This document shows, in pieces, positions 1 through 7,704 of a DNA stretch of 14,098 bases. The notes under the pieces were generated by a model. That model had not been told where the DNA came from and ran no database searches. It worked only from the letters and a program-made list of their open reading frames with translations. The stretch is taken from contig VIGQ01001793.1 in NCBI GenBank assembly GCA_009663005.1, forward strand, positions 1 to 14,098, given 5' to 3'. Position numbers and translations under genes: made by a program. The first letter of the stretch is position 1; each line of letters begins with the position of its first letter. This DNA comes from Actinidia chinensis (lineage: Eukaryota > Streptophyta > Magnoliopsida > Ericales > Actinidiaceae).

Positions 1-75
1 ACCGGCTCTCCAGTTCAGGCATTCCTCAGAATGGCTTCCAGAATTGAAATAAGTCATCAGAACGCGCGCCTATAA
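1..75 (-). pseudogene. NOT1: Second partial copy of the NOT1 FLEPFLRNAEL exon, cut by the window edge
   Basis: Reading the minus strand from 75 to 1 gives codons for a degraded RLL, then DLFQF, LEP, LRN-A and EL-GEP, the same part of NOT1 as at 1450-1530. The copies have different indels and substitutions: this one keeps GACTTATTTCAATT and GGAGAGCCGG, the other TTCTTGGAGG and GAAGAGCCGG. Because it lies downstream of the later exons at 607-1246, it must be a separate partial duplicate, continuing beyond the window. The break from unrelated sequence lies near 70-78. Confidence 0.75.
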
Positions 76-606
76 AGATGAGAGCTCCAATTAAAAGTTT
101 TCAATTCCAATATAAAGAAAGTCAACGAGAGGGGAAAAACATTTAATTTAACATCCAAAACACAAAATTACTGACAATATAAAAGGTTACTATATTTACC
201 TTAGAACGGTGTGCTTAATATAAGATGGGAACTTTAAGAAATTGAGTACCCTTTACAACAATTAAAAAAAAAACATGCACATCGACAAATTTGTGACCCA
301 GAATGGGTTTTGATACAATAATTAAAAATGCCAATTAGATGCTTAGGCAATGGTCCATAGCATCTACTAAGCATGGAAAAAAAAGAGATGCCCAACCAAA
401 AACAGAAAAGAAAAAAAAAGGAAAAAGAAGCGAAAATAGAACTCTTGCCACCATCTCTCTATAGATTAGAAGGACTGCTCTTTCATGCATCCTTTCGCTG
501 ACAATACATGGTATTGTAGGAATTTATCATCCGTTCTTTGTGTATATTAGAAATCTATTAAAAATGTGCATATATTGAAAAAAAGAAAAGATATGCATGG
601 ACACAC
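76..606. other. AT-rich stretch with no recognisable coding block
   Basis: The next C-terminal NOT1 exons, with LDIFQ, [13 protein letters not shown] and ERLIVNRPHPWGL, would be expected here but none was seen on the minus strand. The stretch is A-rich on the plus strand and intron-like. Confidence 0.5.
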
Positions 607-731
607 CTGCATTCCACCATAAAGTACAAGAGAGTTGATCAGTGGTAATTATATCGGGTCCCGTCGGCAGCATCGCCTGGTGGAAGCAACCTGTCTGTTT
701 CAGTTCAGTTAAAAATAAAGACCCTAGTTGT
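607..731 (-). pseudogene. NOT1: NOT1 exon remnant: TRQQGSSFLTDLKQRLLLP..GTRYNVPLINSLVLYVGMQ
   Basis: After TGTAATGAG the minus strand reads RQLGSLFLTELKQ, then shifts frame to RLLPPGDAAD-GTRYN, and again to give codons for LINSLVLYVGMQ, ending at donor TGCAG|GTGTGT. The family sequence is RQQGSSFLTDLKQRLLLPSSEAASAGTRYNVPLINSLVLYVGMQ. Three frames are used. The following exon ([37 protein letters not shown]) was not found to the left. Confidence 0.88.
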
Positions 732-903
732 CTCATTACAGATAAGGTCAAAAAAGGGAATGACCATGGCATGAGGGAAGAAAAGGAACCCAAGCATAAA
801 AGAAAATGAAAAGAAGAAAAGAAACTCAATCCTTGTGCTCTTAATCTTGTATGGATGGTTTGGACACATGCAAATGAGAAAAGGACGTTAAATATTAGTA
901 ATC

Positions 904-1017
904 ACATTAGATACCTCATCATACTGTCTAAAATCACACTTAATCAGCTTGCTTTAAGAGCCGCATCAAACCTCAGAGAGAATACGGGAGGTTGACTCTT
1001 TCAGCTACCAGATCAAT
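904..1017 (-). pseudogene. NOT1: NOT1 exon remnant: IDLLAEI..PRILSEVDAALKA..DEYLK
   Basis: The block reads IDLVAE, then PRILSEV, then after one inserted base DAALKA and a degraded KQMKADVDEYLK with a TGA. The acceptor position reads TTTGTGCA directly before ATTGATC, so the expected AG is missing. A GT follows GATGAG near 914. It sits between the FLCDYH exon and the LTELKQ exon, as in NOT1. Confidence 0.82.
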
Positions 1018-1099
1018 TGCACAAATCCAAAGTCAAGCTATTGGATTAGTTTATTTAATAAACAATTTAAAGGTACGAATTTTATGCTCAATGAGAGAC

Positions 1100-1246
1100 C
1101 GTTTAAATTTGGAGTAAGGGTTATGGTAGCCTCATACTACGGGCGCTGAGGATTATGTTTCCAAATTTGTATGCAGCTTGGAGGAATGCATCGCAGAAAC
1201 TGAATGATAATCGCCAGAGGAAACTAGGGGTAATCGTGAAGTAGCA
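1100..1246 (-). pseudogene. NOT1: NOT1 exon remnant: [39 protein letters not shown]
   Basis: After acceptor GTTTGCAG the minus strand carries codons for LVLLHD, then in changing frames [24 protein letters not shown] and MRLP..TPNLK. This is the most conserved part of the Not1 C-terminal domain. A six-base loss removes most of FPRN, and single T bases are lost in HFSF and DVI. A usable donor (AACG|GTCTC) follows 1100. The match to the expected codons is close, so the reading is secure. Confidence 0.9.
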
Positions 1247-1340
1247 CTGCAAACAACCCTAAGTGTGCCTTATACAGAAAATGAACCTGTATGAGTTTAA
1301 AACGAAAGGGTGCAAGGTTCAAACAAGCTGCAAGCAATAA

Positions 1341-1497
1341 TGGGAAGCAAAACAAAAGGTTTTAAACGATAGGCAACAGAGACAACCGAACTTTTCAAGT
1401 TCAGCATTCTTCACAGTATGGGAAGCAAAGAAAAAACGTTACACGATAGGTAACAGCGGCAAACCGGCTCTTCAAGTCAGCATTCCTCCAAGAACGG
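1341..1497. repeat. 78-bp tandem duplication spanning exon end and intron
   Basis: Two copies begin with TGGGAAGCAA at 1341 and 1419. Both contain ACGATAGG, a CAACAG/TAACAG block, a GAAC/GGCTCTTCAAGT-like segment and TCAGCATTC. On the minus strand both encode the FLRNAEL piece of NOT1. The copy at 1419-1497 is contiguous with the rest of the exon; the copy at 1341-1418 is the extra one. They differ at roughly one base in five, so the duplication is not recent. Confidence 0.8.
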
Positions 1498-1620
1498 CTC
1501 CAGAAATTGAATAAGTCACCAGCAAGCGCTTGCTAAGGCAACCCTTCTGAGCGTTCAGTGAGCAATTTTGGCATGAAACTCCTGTGACTTACCAGCTCAA
1601 GGCCATGCGAAGCTAAAAGC
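1440..1620 (-). pseudogene. NOT1: NOT1 exon remnant: FSFAWLELVSHRSFMPKLL..DLFKFLEPFLRNAEL
   Basis: The minus strand reads FSFAW, then after one inserted base LELVSHRSFMPKLLT, then shifted codons for QKG, KRLLV, DLF, FLEPFLRNA and a degraded LGEPVHFLYKGTLRV. This is the start of the C-terminal Not1 domain, which binds NOT2/NOT3 in the intact protein. The upstream part of the family exon (FANAFHALQPLKVPA) is gone; no clear acceptor was found. Confidence 0.85.
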
Positions 1621-1916
1621 ATGTTAACAAACGTTAGCTGTGTGTAACAACTAGGGAATTTATTCAAAGAATATTTGGGAAAAAGATTCCCTAATTACAA
1701 GCTAAAATAGGATTACGATTGTACTACTATTTTAAACTAGCACCCATTAGCAACTTTAAATGTATAATGTAAATTGCCTCATATTAATCAAGAGCAGATT
1801 CTCCAAGGAATCGAAATATCTTGTGAACAAGGGTATAAAAAATGTTAAACATCAGATTAGGATAATCTAACAAATTTATTCTGCCACACAGACAAACTAT
1901 GAATAAGCTATATAAG

Positions 1917-2027
1917 CTGGTTCTGAACTTGTAAGATGTAATGGGCACAAGTTTGTTGCAGTGTAAGATGTAAATGGGCACAAGTTGCATCATTTTGTAG
2001 ACAGGAAGTTCACAGATCATTGGAAAC
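1917..2027 (-). pseudogene. NOT1: NOT1 exon remnant: YRICELPGAND..AHYILQ with 32-bp tandem duplication
   Basis: Acceptor CTTTTTCCTGTAG precedes 2027. ICELP is read directly, followed by codons for NDAA and CAHYILQVQ, matching plant NOT1 WYRICELPGANDAACAHYILQLHQ. The segment holding GTGCCCATT and ACATCTTACA is present twice in tandem, with a period of 32 bases. The following GLLKGDDTTDRFFR motif was not found. Confidence 0.75.
1931..1988. repeat. 32-bp tandem duplication within a NOT1 exon remnant
   Basis: GTAAGATGTAATGGGCACAA at 1931 recurs with one extra A at 1963 (plus-strand orientation), and the bases behind each copy also match in part. Only the copy adjoining CTGAAC (1921-1950) continues in agreement with the NOT1 reading, so the other copy is the insertion. 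Confidence 0.8.
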
Positions 2028-4374
2028 CTACAGGAAAAAGACATGTCCAAGTGGTAACGAAAACATACGATTACAAGTACTAAGTTTTCGTGCTCCAGCA
2101 TTCAATCAAATTTACAGAAAATAATTTTTCCCAAACATAAGCAACCCTTGTTTTACCCCCACTTCTCCCAAACCAAAGAAAGGACAATAAAAATTGATGA
2201 TGAATGATGATGAAATAAAAAGGAAAAACTACCACATATGCATTTATCTAAACATATATGTTGTAAAATATTCTGATACGTTGAAGAAAACAAACAAATG
2301 ACCAAAGATGTGGAAGTCGTCTTACTGGATGTAATCAAAGGCCCTAATCAAAGATTCAAAAGAAATTATTGTGGAAATTTCTGATTCTAGGTGGATATCA
2401 ACTACTAGGTGGAAAATAACATTTCTCACAGTTCTAGACACTTTTGGAGAGTTTTGGAAAGTATTTACATAAAGATGAATAAGTGTCAGAAACAATCCGT
2501 GACATAATCTGAATCCCTCTTTGCTATCGCCTCTTCGCGGGACCAAAACTTGAGTCCATTTAATCTCAACTTGTCTCAATTAGTGACTACTCTCACCATT
2601 CGAGAACATTTAATTCAAATTGTATTCGCCTAATCTGTCACACATCCGCCTTAACATCCTATTTCAAACTGCACTCATTTTACTTGGTATTGATTCTTAC
2701 TTGCCCAACATTCTGTCACATTAGGCATCACTAGCTTTACTATTGTTCTTTAAAATTTCCCTTTCAATTTGTAGGTCTATGCCAATTACATAATACCCAC
2801 CAGCAGCACCCCTCCATTGGATACAATCATTTAATCTATGGGTTACACATCTGTAATCTTTCCATCCTCGTAAATATTGAAGCCAAATAACGAAATTCTC
2901 ACTTTTTGATATCTGATGTTTCGAATTTTAAAAAAATTATTTGCATTAGTACTCTTCTATATTATTATATGCTACCACACGTCAATAAAGACCTAAATAA
3001 ATAAAAACAAAAGGGAAAAGGCATTACAATAAGCACAAAATGATTAACCTTCAGTCACTGAATGCCCAAAAGCTCAAGCTGTTGGAAAAGATGCCCAAAC
3101 AATTTTTTGTTATATCAAGCTATCCAACTCCCTCTCATTGCAACACCGTCTAGGCACGTGAGATGCAAATCCATGAAAGAAAGAAGAAGAATGGAGAACA
3201 AAATGCATACAAAGTGACTAGCACTTGAGGACCTCACAAAAATCAAAGCCTCTGCAACCCATGTTAATTCACCAATTATTCCAAAAGCCAAAAAACGTTA
3301 GATAATGGATGCAATAAATGTATATCCAGCTATCTAACAAAAAAACACCTTACATGAGTCTTTGCAATCAAAGAGGAGAGTGCAAAGCAAAATCCAGATA
3401 AAACAAAAATAACACAGCGCGATTTACCAGACTTTCGCACGAGTAAGAATTATTAGCCTATACACCAAAGCTCATGATAAAAGGGAAGACCAAATCCTAT
3501 AATAGATTACCAACATTGTTTAAATGATTACTACTACACAATTTATTTTGTTATTACCCCATTCGTATGTTGAGCACTTCCATCGTTGGTACAACAATTC
3601 GATCAAGCGGAACAAAAATCCATATGACATAGACGAAACTTTGAGAAATTCAATCTAGGGACATTGTTGAGGACCGTACATGTAGATCAATCAAATGTGC
3701 AAGTCCAATCATATGTAATGTCAATTTGGGTAATAAACTACTGGTATGTTGGTTCAACTTCTGACTTCGTGTTATCAGGTTAGTCTAGTCAATTTTTCTC
3801 CGGTAGATTATATAGCCAGTCACCACTAACCTTGATTTTTAGTTGTTCACGCAAAACGCAATGCCAAAGTATCAGCAATATCTCTTAGGTTGTCACTATC
3901 AAAAAAACTTAGGACACTTTGCTACCATGACCTAGATCACATAAGTCGCCTACAATCCAATGGTCCCGACTCTCGATTCACAAATTTGTATGTTCCCCAA
4001 AAATTCCGAGAACGTTTGGGATCATATAAAGTATGACCGGGAGAGATGAATCTGTGATTTACTTGAACTTTTGCGCAGCGTGGGGCATGTGGCACACAAA
4101 GAACTTTGGAAGGTGAAGCTATTAAAAAAGTATTATGGTCTGGAAGGATCTAAACGTTAAACAAAAAACATATACGGGTTGATGAGTTCCAATCACTATG
4201 GAGCTTATGTAATTTTTTTCTCATGAATTTTCTAGTTTTTACAATTTAAATATTTTATGTTTCCCAACTAAACCGCTGACAGGATAAATGAACACGGACA
4301 AACAGTCGTTACTAGCAAGAAATTTAAACCCCATAATACAAAATGAGAGCAGACAGATATACGTTTTTTTCTCA
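2028..4374. other. About 2.3 kb without recognisable coding blocks
   Basis: In gene order this stretch should contain NOT1 residues from HLAILAAIRDVCK through EERKFNKDITVGLIRSELLNLAEYNVHMAKLIDGGRNKA to REQVSMLFAEW. None of these was found in any frame. The DNA is A/T-rich and intron-like. The longest minus-strand ORF (2322-2579, 85 codons) resembles no family I recognise. No terminal repeats or transposon ends were evident, but an old insertion replacing the exons cannot be excluded. Confidence 0.5.
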
Positions 4375-4501
4375 AGAATTCATTCAAAAAAAATGCGAAG
4401 GCAATTCAAATATGACCCTTGAAAAAAGAACACACCTTTTGAGCCAACAGCCAATGGGGCTTCATCAAGACTTAAACATCTAAGAATGATTCCAGGAAAC
4501 T
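4375..4501 (-). pseudogene. NOT1: NOT1 exon remnant: EVPEIILRCVSRDEAALAVAQKVFKGLYENAS
   Basis: Acceptor TTGTTAG precedes 4501. The block reads VPGIILRCLSLDEAPLAV, matching EVPEIILRCVSRDEAALAVAQ, then after frameshifts GTGTTC, AAGGGTC and TATTTGAA, the codons of VFKGLYEN, and GCCTTC for NAS. Extra T bases lie inside VFKG. The exon probably ran on to about 4375; no clear donor is left. Confidence 0.8.
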
Positions 4502-4701
4502 CTAACAATAATGGCCATGAATACAAATTCCCATGAATATTTTACATATCACACCCAAGAAAGATCAGAATAAGAACTTCATAGATAAGATACTGCATAA
4601 AAATTTATAAAGGAAACCAATACAAAAACAATTAGTATGGGGACGTTGAAGACAGACAAAAGATACCTATTTTGATTAATGAAAAAGAAAATAAATAATA
4701 C

Positions 4702-4744
4702 CTGAATATTGATCTTTAGCATTGCTTGTTACCAGAGTTTCTGG
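4702..4744 (-). pseudogene. NOT1: NOT1 exon remnant: LETLVTSNAKDAEIQ
   Basis: A 43-base exon between acceptor TATTTGCAG and donor TTCAG|GTATTA encodes ETLVTSNAKD and then, after loss of two bases, IQ. It matches the plant NOT1 segment KLEALVTNDARDAEIQ, which directly follows DALDKYQIVAQ; the preceding block sits just upstream at 5320-5434. Confidence 0.8.
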
Positions 4745-5319
4745 CTGCAAATAATATTAATACCATGCTATCAGGTGAATAGTAATTTCAAGCAGGATAT
4801 TTGAAAGAAAAAAAAGAGCAACGTGTTAGAAACGATTGAAGAATTGAAGGTCTTGGAAAGCCAAAAACACTAGCAGAAGCAAATGTCAAAAAGAAAAAAT
4901 GGAAACACAAAGCCCCGTGGAAAAACGGCACTCCAGGGTGGCCCAATGACAAAAGCCGTTTTCATCAACTGCTTATTGACATCATGTTTCTTATCGTGTT
5001 CTGCAAAACATAAAAAATATAAAATAGCAATTGATTGTCTATATACTATATACAAAAAAAAAAAAAAGTAATTTCAAACATAGGATACGCGCTGTACAAA
5101 TTCCGAGCTATCAAATAAATAAAAAAGAACGAAATTCATCAGACAGCAGTGTTAAAATAAAGAAAAAGAGTAGGTTTGGAGTTAAAAACCAATAAAAAAT
5201 ATGAAAAATGTTACATCAGCGACAAACTATGGTGCAGATTTCTATAGTGCTAATAACAAGAATGACAAAAGAAATAAAAACACTATATGAGAGAGCATTG
5301 AAACGTTCTCGAAATAATC
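4745..5319. other. Intron-like stretch of the pseudogene
   Basis: Lies between the DALDKYQ and LEALVT blocks, which are adjacent in NOT1, so it should be a single intron. It is A-rich on the plus strand, with an uninterrupted run of 14 A at 5054-5067. Overlapping ORFs of about 60 codons on both strands near 4870-5071 look fortuitous. Confidence 0.6.
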
Positions 5320-5434
5320 TATAACTCGTGTATTTTTCCAATGCTTCGCCTGTGATCAACAAGGTCTGAAGTAACATTTCCTAGGCATTCGTTGAAGGAA
5401 TTGAAGGTAATGGATGTGAAGAAGATACGGATTC
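5320..5434 (-). pseudogene. NOT1: NOT1 exon remnant: SSQPLPSPAATER..EPLLTTGDALDKYQ
   Basis: Acceptor TTCATTCAAG precedes 5434. The minus strand gives ES..SSHPLPS, then a run matching TER-LG, then LLITGEALEKY, corresponding to plant NOT1 SSQPLPSPAATERLGSNISEPLLTTGDALDKYQI. One in-frame TAG and at least two frameshifts are present. The 3' limit is approximate because the equivalent of QIVAQK is degraded. Confidence 0.78.
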
Positions 5435-5512
5435 CTTGAATGAAACAAGCTTATGTCAACCAGAAAGAATGCGTATAGCCCAGATATGAACTCTAACAAC
5501 GAAACATTTTAC

Positions 5513-5607
5513 TTATGTTACATCATGAAAATTCAGCAGAATATACTCAGAGGCTGAAGGGAAATGAAGCGAATTAACCCCATCACCCCAATATGAGTGA
5601 TGAAGCA
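5513..5607 (-). pseudogene. NOT1: NOT1 exon remnant: Ser-rich linker (SSTHIG..SFPSAS)
   Basis: Acceptor GTAATATTTCAG precedes 5607. The bases read as codons for ASS-THIG-GDGV and then SFPSAS in changed frame, the low-complexity linker that follows SSAQLLS in plant NOT1. A possible donor lies at 5511-5512 (CATAA|GTAAAA). The linker evolves fast, so the call leans on order and the THIG and FPSAS pieces. Confidence 0.6.
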
Positions 5608-5693
5608 CTGAAATATTACAAAACATGAGAGACAAATTAGTCACTTAAAATTGAGCTAAGAATAAAATAGAAAGCCTAAAAGTTAAAAAACAC

Positions 5694-5856
5694 CTAGAAG
5701 TTGAGCTGAACTAGATTCCATGTCCTCAGAAATCAATATTCCAAGGGAATTCTGTGTTTTCTAGCCAGATGAATAAACGTTGGGGGTTGTTGCGCTTTAA
5801 GTTGCACGGCGTGATTCAAGAAGTTCATTTGCAATATTTAAACCTGAAGTTGGAAC
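5694..5856 (-). pseudogene. NOT1: NOT1 chimeric exon: LQGLNIANELLEHAVQL joined to SRTLD..SEDMESSSAQLL
   Basis: After acceptor TTTTTCCAG at 5857 the block gives, in shifting frames, SLQGLNIANELLE.HAVQL (DUF3819). Without any recognisable intron it then continues with codons for LD..SEDMESSSAQLL from the Ser-rich linker, ending at donor CTAG|GTGTTT. In intact NOT1 these two parts are separated by about 130 residues and at least one intron. The family's DLGCALIEQAATEKAIQTID, RRKHR and LSLSQQRVYEDF motifs were not found. An internal deletion fusing two exons is the best explanation. Confidence 0.72.
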
Positions 5857-6046
5857 CTGGAAAAAAAAGATGCCTTGAGATTGAGCAACGTAGGGGTTCC
5901 TAGCAGTAATCACATAAAACCATTCTCAAACCCAGATAAAGAGGCAGTAATATGCAGGATATTAATCAAGTAGCATCGGTTTACCTTCAAATGATTAAAT
6001 TACAAATGGAAGAAAAAAAAAATGATCTCCAGTTTGAGACAAAAAC

Positions 6047-6132
6047 CTTGCATGTTACTGAGCCAAACCTGGCCACCATTAAGTGTGATGCATTATGTAT
6101 GCGGGTCAATCTCGTCTAACTCCATGGATAAT
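6047..6132 (-). pseudogene. NOT1: NOT1 exon remnant: DYAMExDETRIYNAAHLMVASLA (DUF3819)
   Basis: Acceptor ATTGGTAG and donor GCAAG|GTTTTT flank bases readable in alternating frames as YPMELDE, R-I, NA, HLMVA and SVTCK. The family sequence is DYAMESDETRIYNAAHLMVASLAGSLAHVTCK. At least four indels are needed, including loss of most of the AGSLAH codons. Confidence 0.8.
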
Positions 6133-6225
6133 CTACCAATTGCCATTCGTTTTCTTTAGAAAAAATTAACAAATAACAAATTATCCATGCCATTTACGAA
6201 AGAATATACTAAAAAGTAAAAAAAA

Positions 6226-6311
6226 ACAAGCTCTTTGTTGGCTGTGTCATTATGCTGCACCATACCCAGACCACATCTCTGATAGCTCTATCAATGGCAA
6301 TTGGAACCACA
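6226..6311 (-). pseudogene. NOT1: NOT1 exon remnant: VVPIAIDRAIRDVV (DUF3819 start)
   Basis: After acceptor TTTATTACAG the minus strand encodes VVPIAIDRAIRDVV, matching plant VVPIAMDRAIKEIVSGIVQRSV at the start of the CNOT1 DUF3819 domain, which in animals binds CAF40/CNOT9. The following SGIVQRSVSIATQTTKELV is present only as shifted pieces (CTGG, GGTGCAGC, ACACAGCCAACAAAGAGCTTGT), with several bases missing. No GT donor remains next to it; a run of T follows. Confidence 0.85.
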
Positions 6312-6385
6312 CTGTAATAAAGAGTTTGTCAAAAAAGATAGCGTTTACACAGAAATTAGGAAAGATCAAGTAAAGGGTTCCAAAC

Positions 6386-6597
6386 CTCTGAAAACGCAGG
6401 TGCCAGCCAAGCAGGGCATGAAGCTTTGGGATTGACAATAACTTGGTGGGTGTCGGAAGCTGCAAGCAACACCAGCTAATGATGATAGAATGCCATTGAA
6501 AGAGTCCTGAGCAGGGGGAGCTGATTCAGACAAGCCTAAAGCTGCAGCTTTTTCATCCTCCGTCAATGTACCAGGGAAAGCTGAGAGGAGCATCATA
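6386..6597 (-). pseudogene. NOT1: NOT1 exon remnant: PGTLTEDEKAAALGLS..LPTP..LHLHFQR
   Basis: Acceptor GTATTTAG and donor CAGAG|GTTTGG enclose 212 bases. The first two thirds read FPGTLTEDEKAAALGLSES, matching plant LPPGTLMEDEKLAALGLSDQLPSAQ. A frameshift near 6470 then gives QLPTPTKLLSIPKL..WHLRFQR, matching SQLPTxIPNI..GLHLHFQR. One of the longest clean stretches of the locus. Confidence 0.88.
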
Positions 6598-6687
6598 CTA
6601 AATACCGCACAAGATTTTTGAACAAAAACATAACCTAAAACTGAGCTGTTGGACAACCTCCATTAGGAAAACGGAAGTAATACAAAC

Positions 6688-6895
6688 CTGAGACAATATT
6701 GGAATGGCCGCAGCATGAGAGCCTTGCAACCTCAAGCGCTCAACTTGATTTAGTGTAGATATTGATACCAGATTTGACTTCACAACCATCTGTTGTTGAG
6801 TGGAACACCCCAAACATCTTTCGTGCCTTACCCTGTTCTTGAGAAGGGAAGTAGGGTAACATCCTTCAGATCAACACCAAGTTCTTGAATGCGAC
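6688..6895 (-). pseudogene. NOT1: NOT1 exon remnant: LGVDLKDV..NQVE..LLSQ linker
   Basis: Acceptor TTCTTTCAG and donor CTCAG|GTTTGT flank a 208-base block. It begins with the equivalent of FKNLGVDMKDVTPTSLLKDR (LGVDLKDVT readable, then a frameshift). It continues as linker: MVVKSNLVSISTLNQVE corresponds to plant MVAEVKSGIISPLNQVELPLE, and the block ends ILSQ where the family has LLSQ. Three frames are needed to read it and each meets a stop in the others. This is the end of the MIF4G domain and the Pro/Ser-rich linker behind it. Confidence 0.82.
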
Positions 6896-6996
6896 CTGAA
6901 AGAACCAAAAGAATATGTAGGAAATATAGAGGTTAGGCCTGAAATCCAGAGACGCTACGCATTGAATATCACCCACAAATGTAGATAAAAAATTAC

Positions 6997-7122
6997 CTCA
7001 ATACAACGTAAGGTTCATCTTCACATTTGGCATTGCATAAATCTCAGAAGTAATCCCAAGGAATTACCCATGGTCCAAGGATTGGAGGGTGAAAGCTGAC
7101 GGCTTTGGCATGGTTCCATATT
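6997..7122 (-). pseudogene. NOT1: NOT1 exon remnant: ILEPCQSS..NPWTM..EIYAMPNxKMNL
   Basis: The block starts after GGCTAAAG with bases corresponding to ILEPCQSSLAYQPPNPWTMG, with frame changes (GGAACCATGCCAAAGC intact, one base lost within PPN). It continues as EIYAMPNVKMNL, matching the plant run LLAEIYNLPNLKMNLKF. The region around LGLLAE has lost bases, giving an in-frame TGA. Donor TGAG|GTAATT follows 6997. NPWTM is conserved from plants to animals in NOT1. Confidence 0.85.
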
Positions 7123-7196
7123 CTTTAGCCAATAATAAGGTAATAAACATCACGCACCAAACGTTAGAGCATAATAGGAATTCTAGATTATGATAC

Positions 7197-7242
7197 CTGG
7201 AGGTGAATGGGATTACTGAAGTCATAAAGCCATTCTCGTATG
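7197..7242 (-). pseudogene. NOT1: NOT1 exon remnant: AYENGFM..VIPFTS
   Basis: A 46-base exon with acceptor TGTTGACAG and donor CCAG|GTATCA encodes AYENGFMTSVIPFTS, matching plant NOT1 AYEKGLMIAVIPFTSK. It is one of the few blocks with no frameshift. Its phase agrees with the previous exon ending at IIE plus one base, supporting the ancestral exon structure even though the upstream donor is gone. Confidence 0.9.
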
Positions 7243-7351
7243 CTGTCAACACAAAGGATGGATCAAGAAATGTAATAGCAGGTCTAAAAAGGCAATAAAG
7301 AACAAAGAAATAATGTTTTAGAAAGAATCGACTCCAGGAAGAATGCAATAC

Positions 7352-7502
7352 CAAAAGAATTCTCTCTATGATCAAAGATTTGGGATCAATCTCACATCCC
7401 CTCAAACTGATGCGTCCACATTGTGCTCTTCCAAGCAAAACTTCTAGATTCTTTAGCAAAGACCGCTCTTCCAACTTGTATAAGATCCGATCCCAAAAGA
7501 AC
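7352..7502 (-). pseudogene. NOT1: NOT1 exon remnant: MIF4G, EERSLLKNL..EIDPKSLIIE
   Basis: Acceptor TTTTTCAG precedes 7502. The first bases read VLLGSDLIQ in one frame, then a frameshift leads to EERSLLKNL and, after a diverged WLGKITIGRNQ equivalent, EIDPKSLIIE. Both quoted strings are strong signatures of the plant NOT1 MIF4G domain (animal CNOT1 has DRSLLKNLGHWLG and DVKSLLLEA). Homology stops at GAG, position 7364, where the family has a splice donor right after G of the next codon. Here that junction reads GAGAGAATT, so the original donor is lost; the nearest GT is at 7351. The 152-codon ORF crossing this region (7064-7522) joins exon and intron by chance. Confidence 0.88.
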
Positions 7503-7599
7503 CTGAAAAAGTGAAAAAACACACATGGACTCTAAATATATTTTCATTAATAAACTCGTAACTTTATAGAAGTATTGAAAAAATAGTTATATGCGATAC

Positions 7600-7704
7600 T
7601 TGCTTCTCGTAACTGGCTTGTTACAATCTATTTGTCAGGCTTCGAGTTAACTTTGTCAAGGAAATTTCAAGTACAGGTCATGAAAATCGGCTCAATGCCT
7701 TGCT
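7600..7704 (-). pseudogene. NOT1: NOT1 exon remnant: MIF4G helix, IEPxFHDLYLKFLDKVNSK
   Basis: The minus strand encodes IEP.F, then in successive frames pieces of HDLYLKF, LDKVNSK and IVQATYEN, which is the NOT1 MIF4G stretch RASIEPNFHDLYLKFLDKVNSKALNKEIVQATYENCK. At least four single-base changes of frame occur in about 100 bases: an extra G near the start, an extra C in KF, a lost A in NSK, and further shifts at the end. Acceptor CTGATAG precedes 7704 and donor GCAA|GTATCG follows 7600. In intact NOT1 this domain binds the CAF1 (POP2) deadenylase. Confidence 0.8.

Noticed and set aside
2322..2579. 85-codon minus-strand ORF
   Set aside because: No family resemblance, no splice context, and hydrophobic or composition-driven segments.
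5054..5067. Poly-A run as the tail of a retroposed copy
   Set aside because: The NOT1 relic retains introns and lies on the other strand, and no target-site duplication or element was seen around the run.
4870..5071. Overlapping ~60-codon ORFs on both strands
   Set aside because: Inside what should be a single NOT1 intron; no recognisable motif and the plus-strand one ends in poly-lysine from a poly-A run.
7064..7522. 152-codon minus-strand ORF, the longest in the window, as a single gene
   Set aside because: It contains two NOT1 exons plus intervening introns read through in one frame; splice signals and family homology show the in-between residues are intronic.
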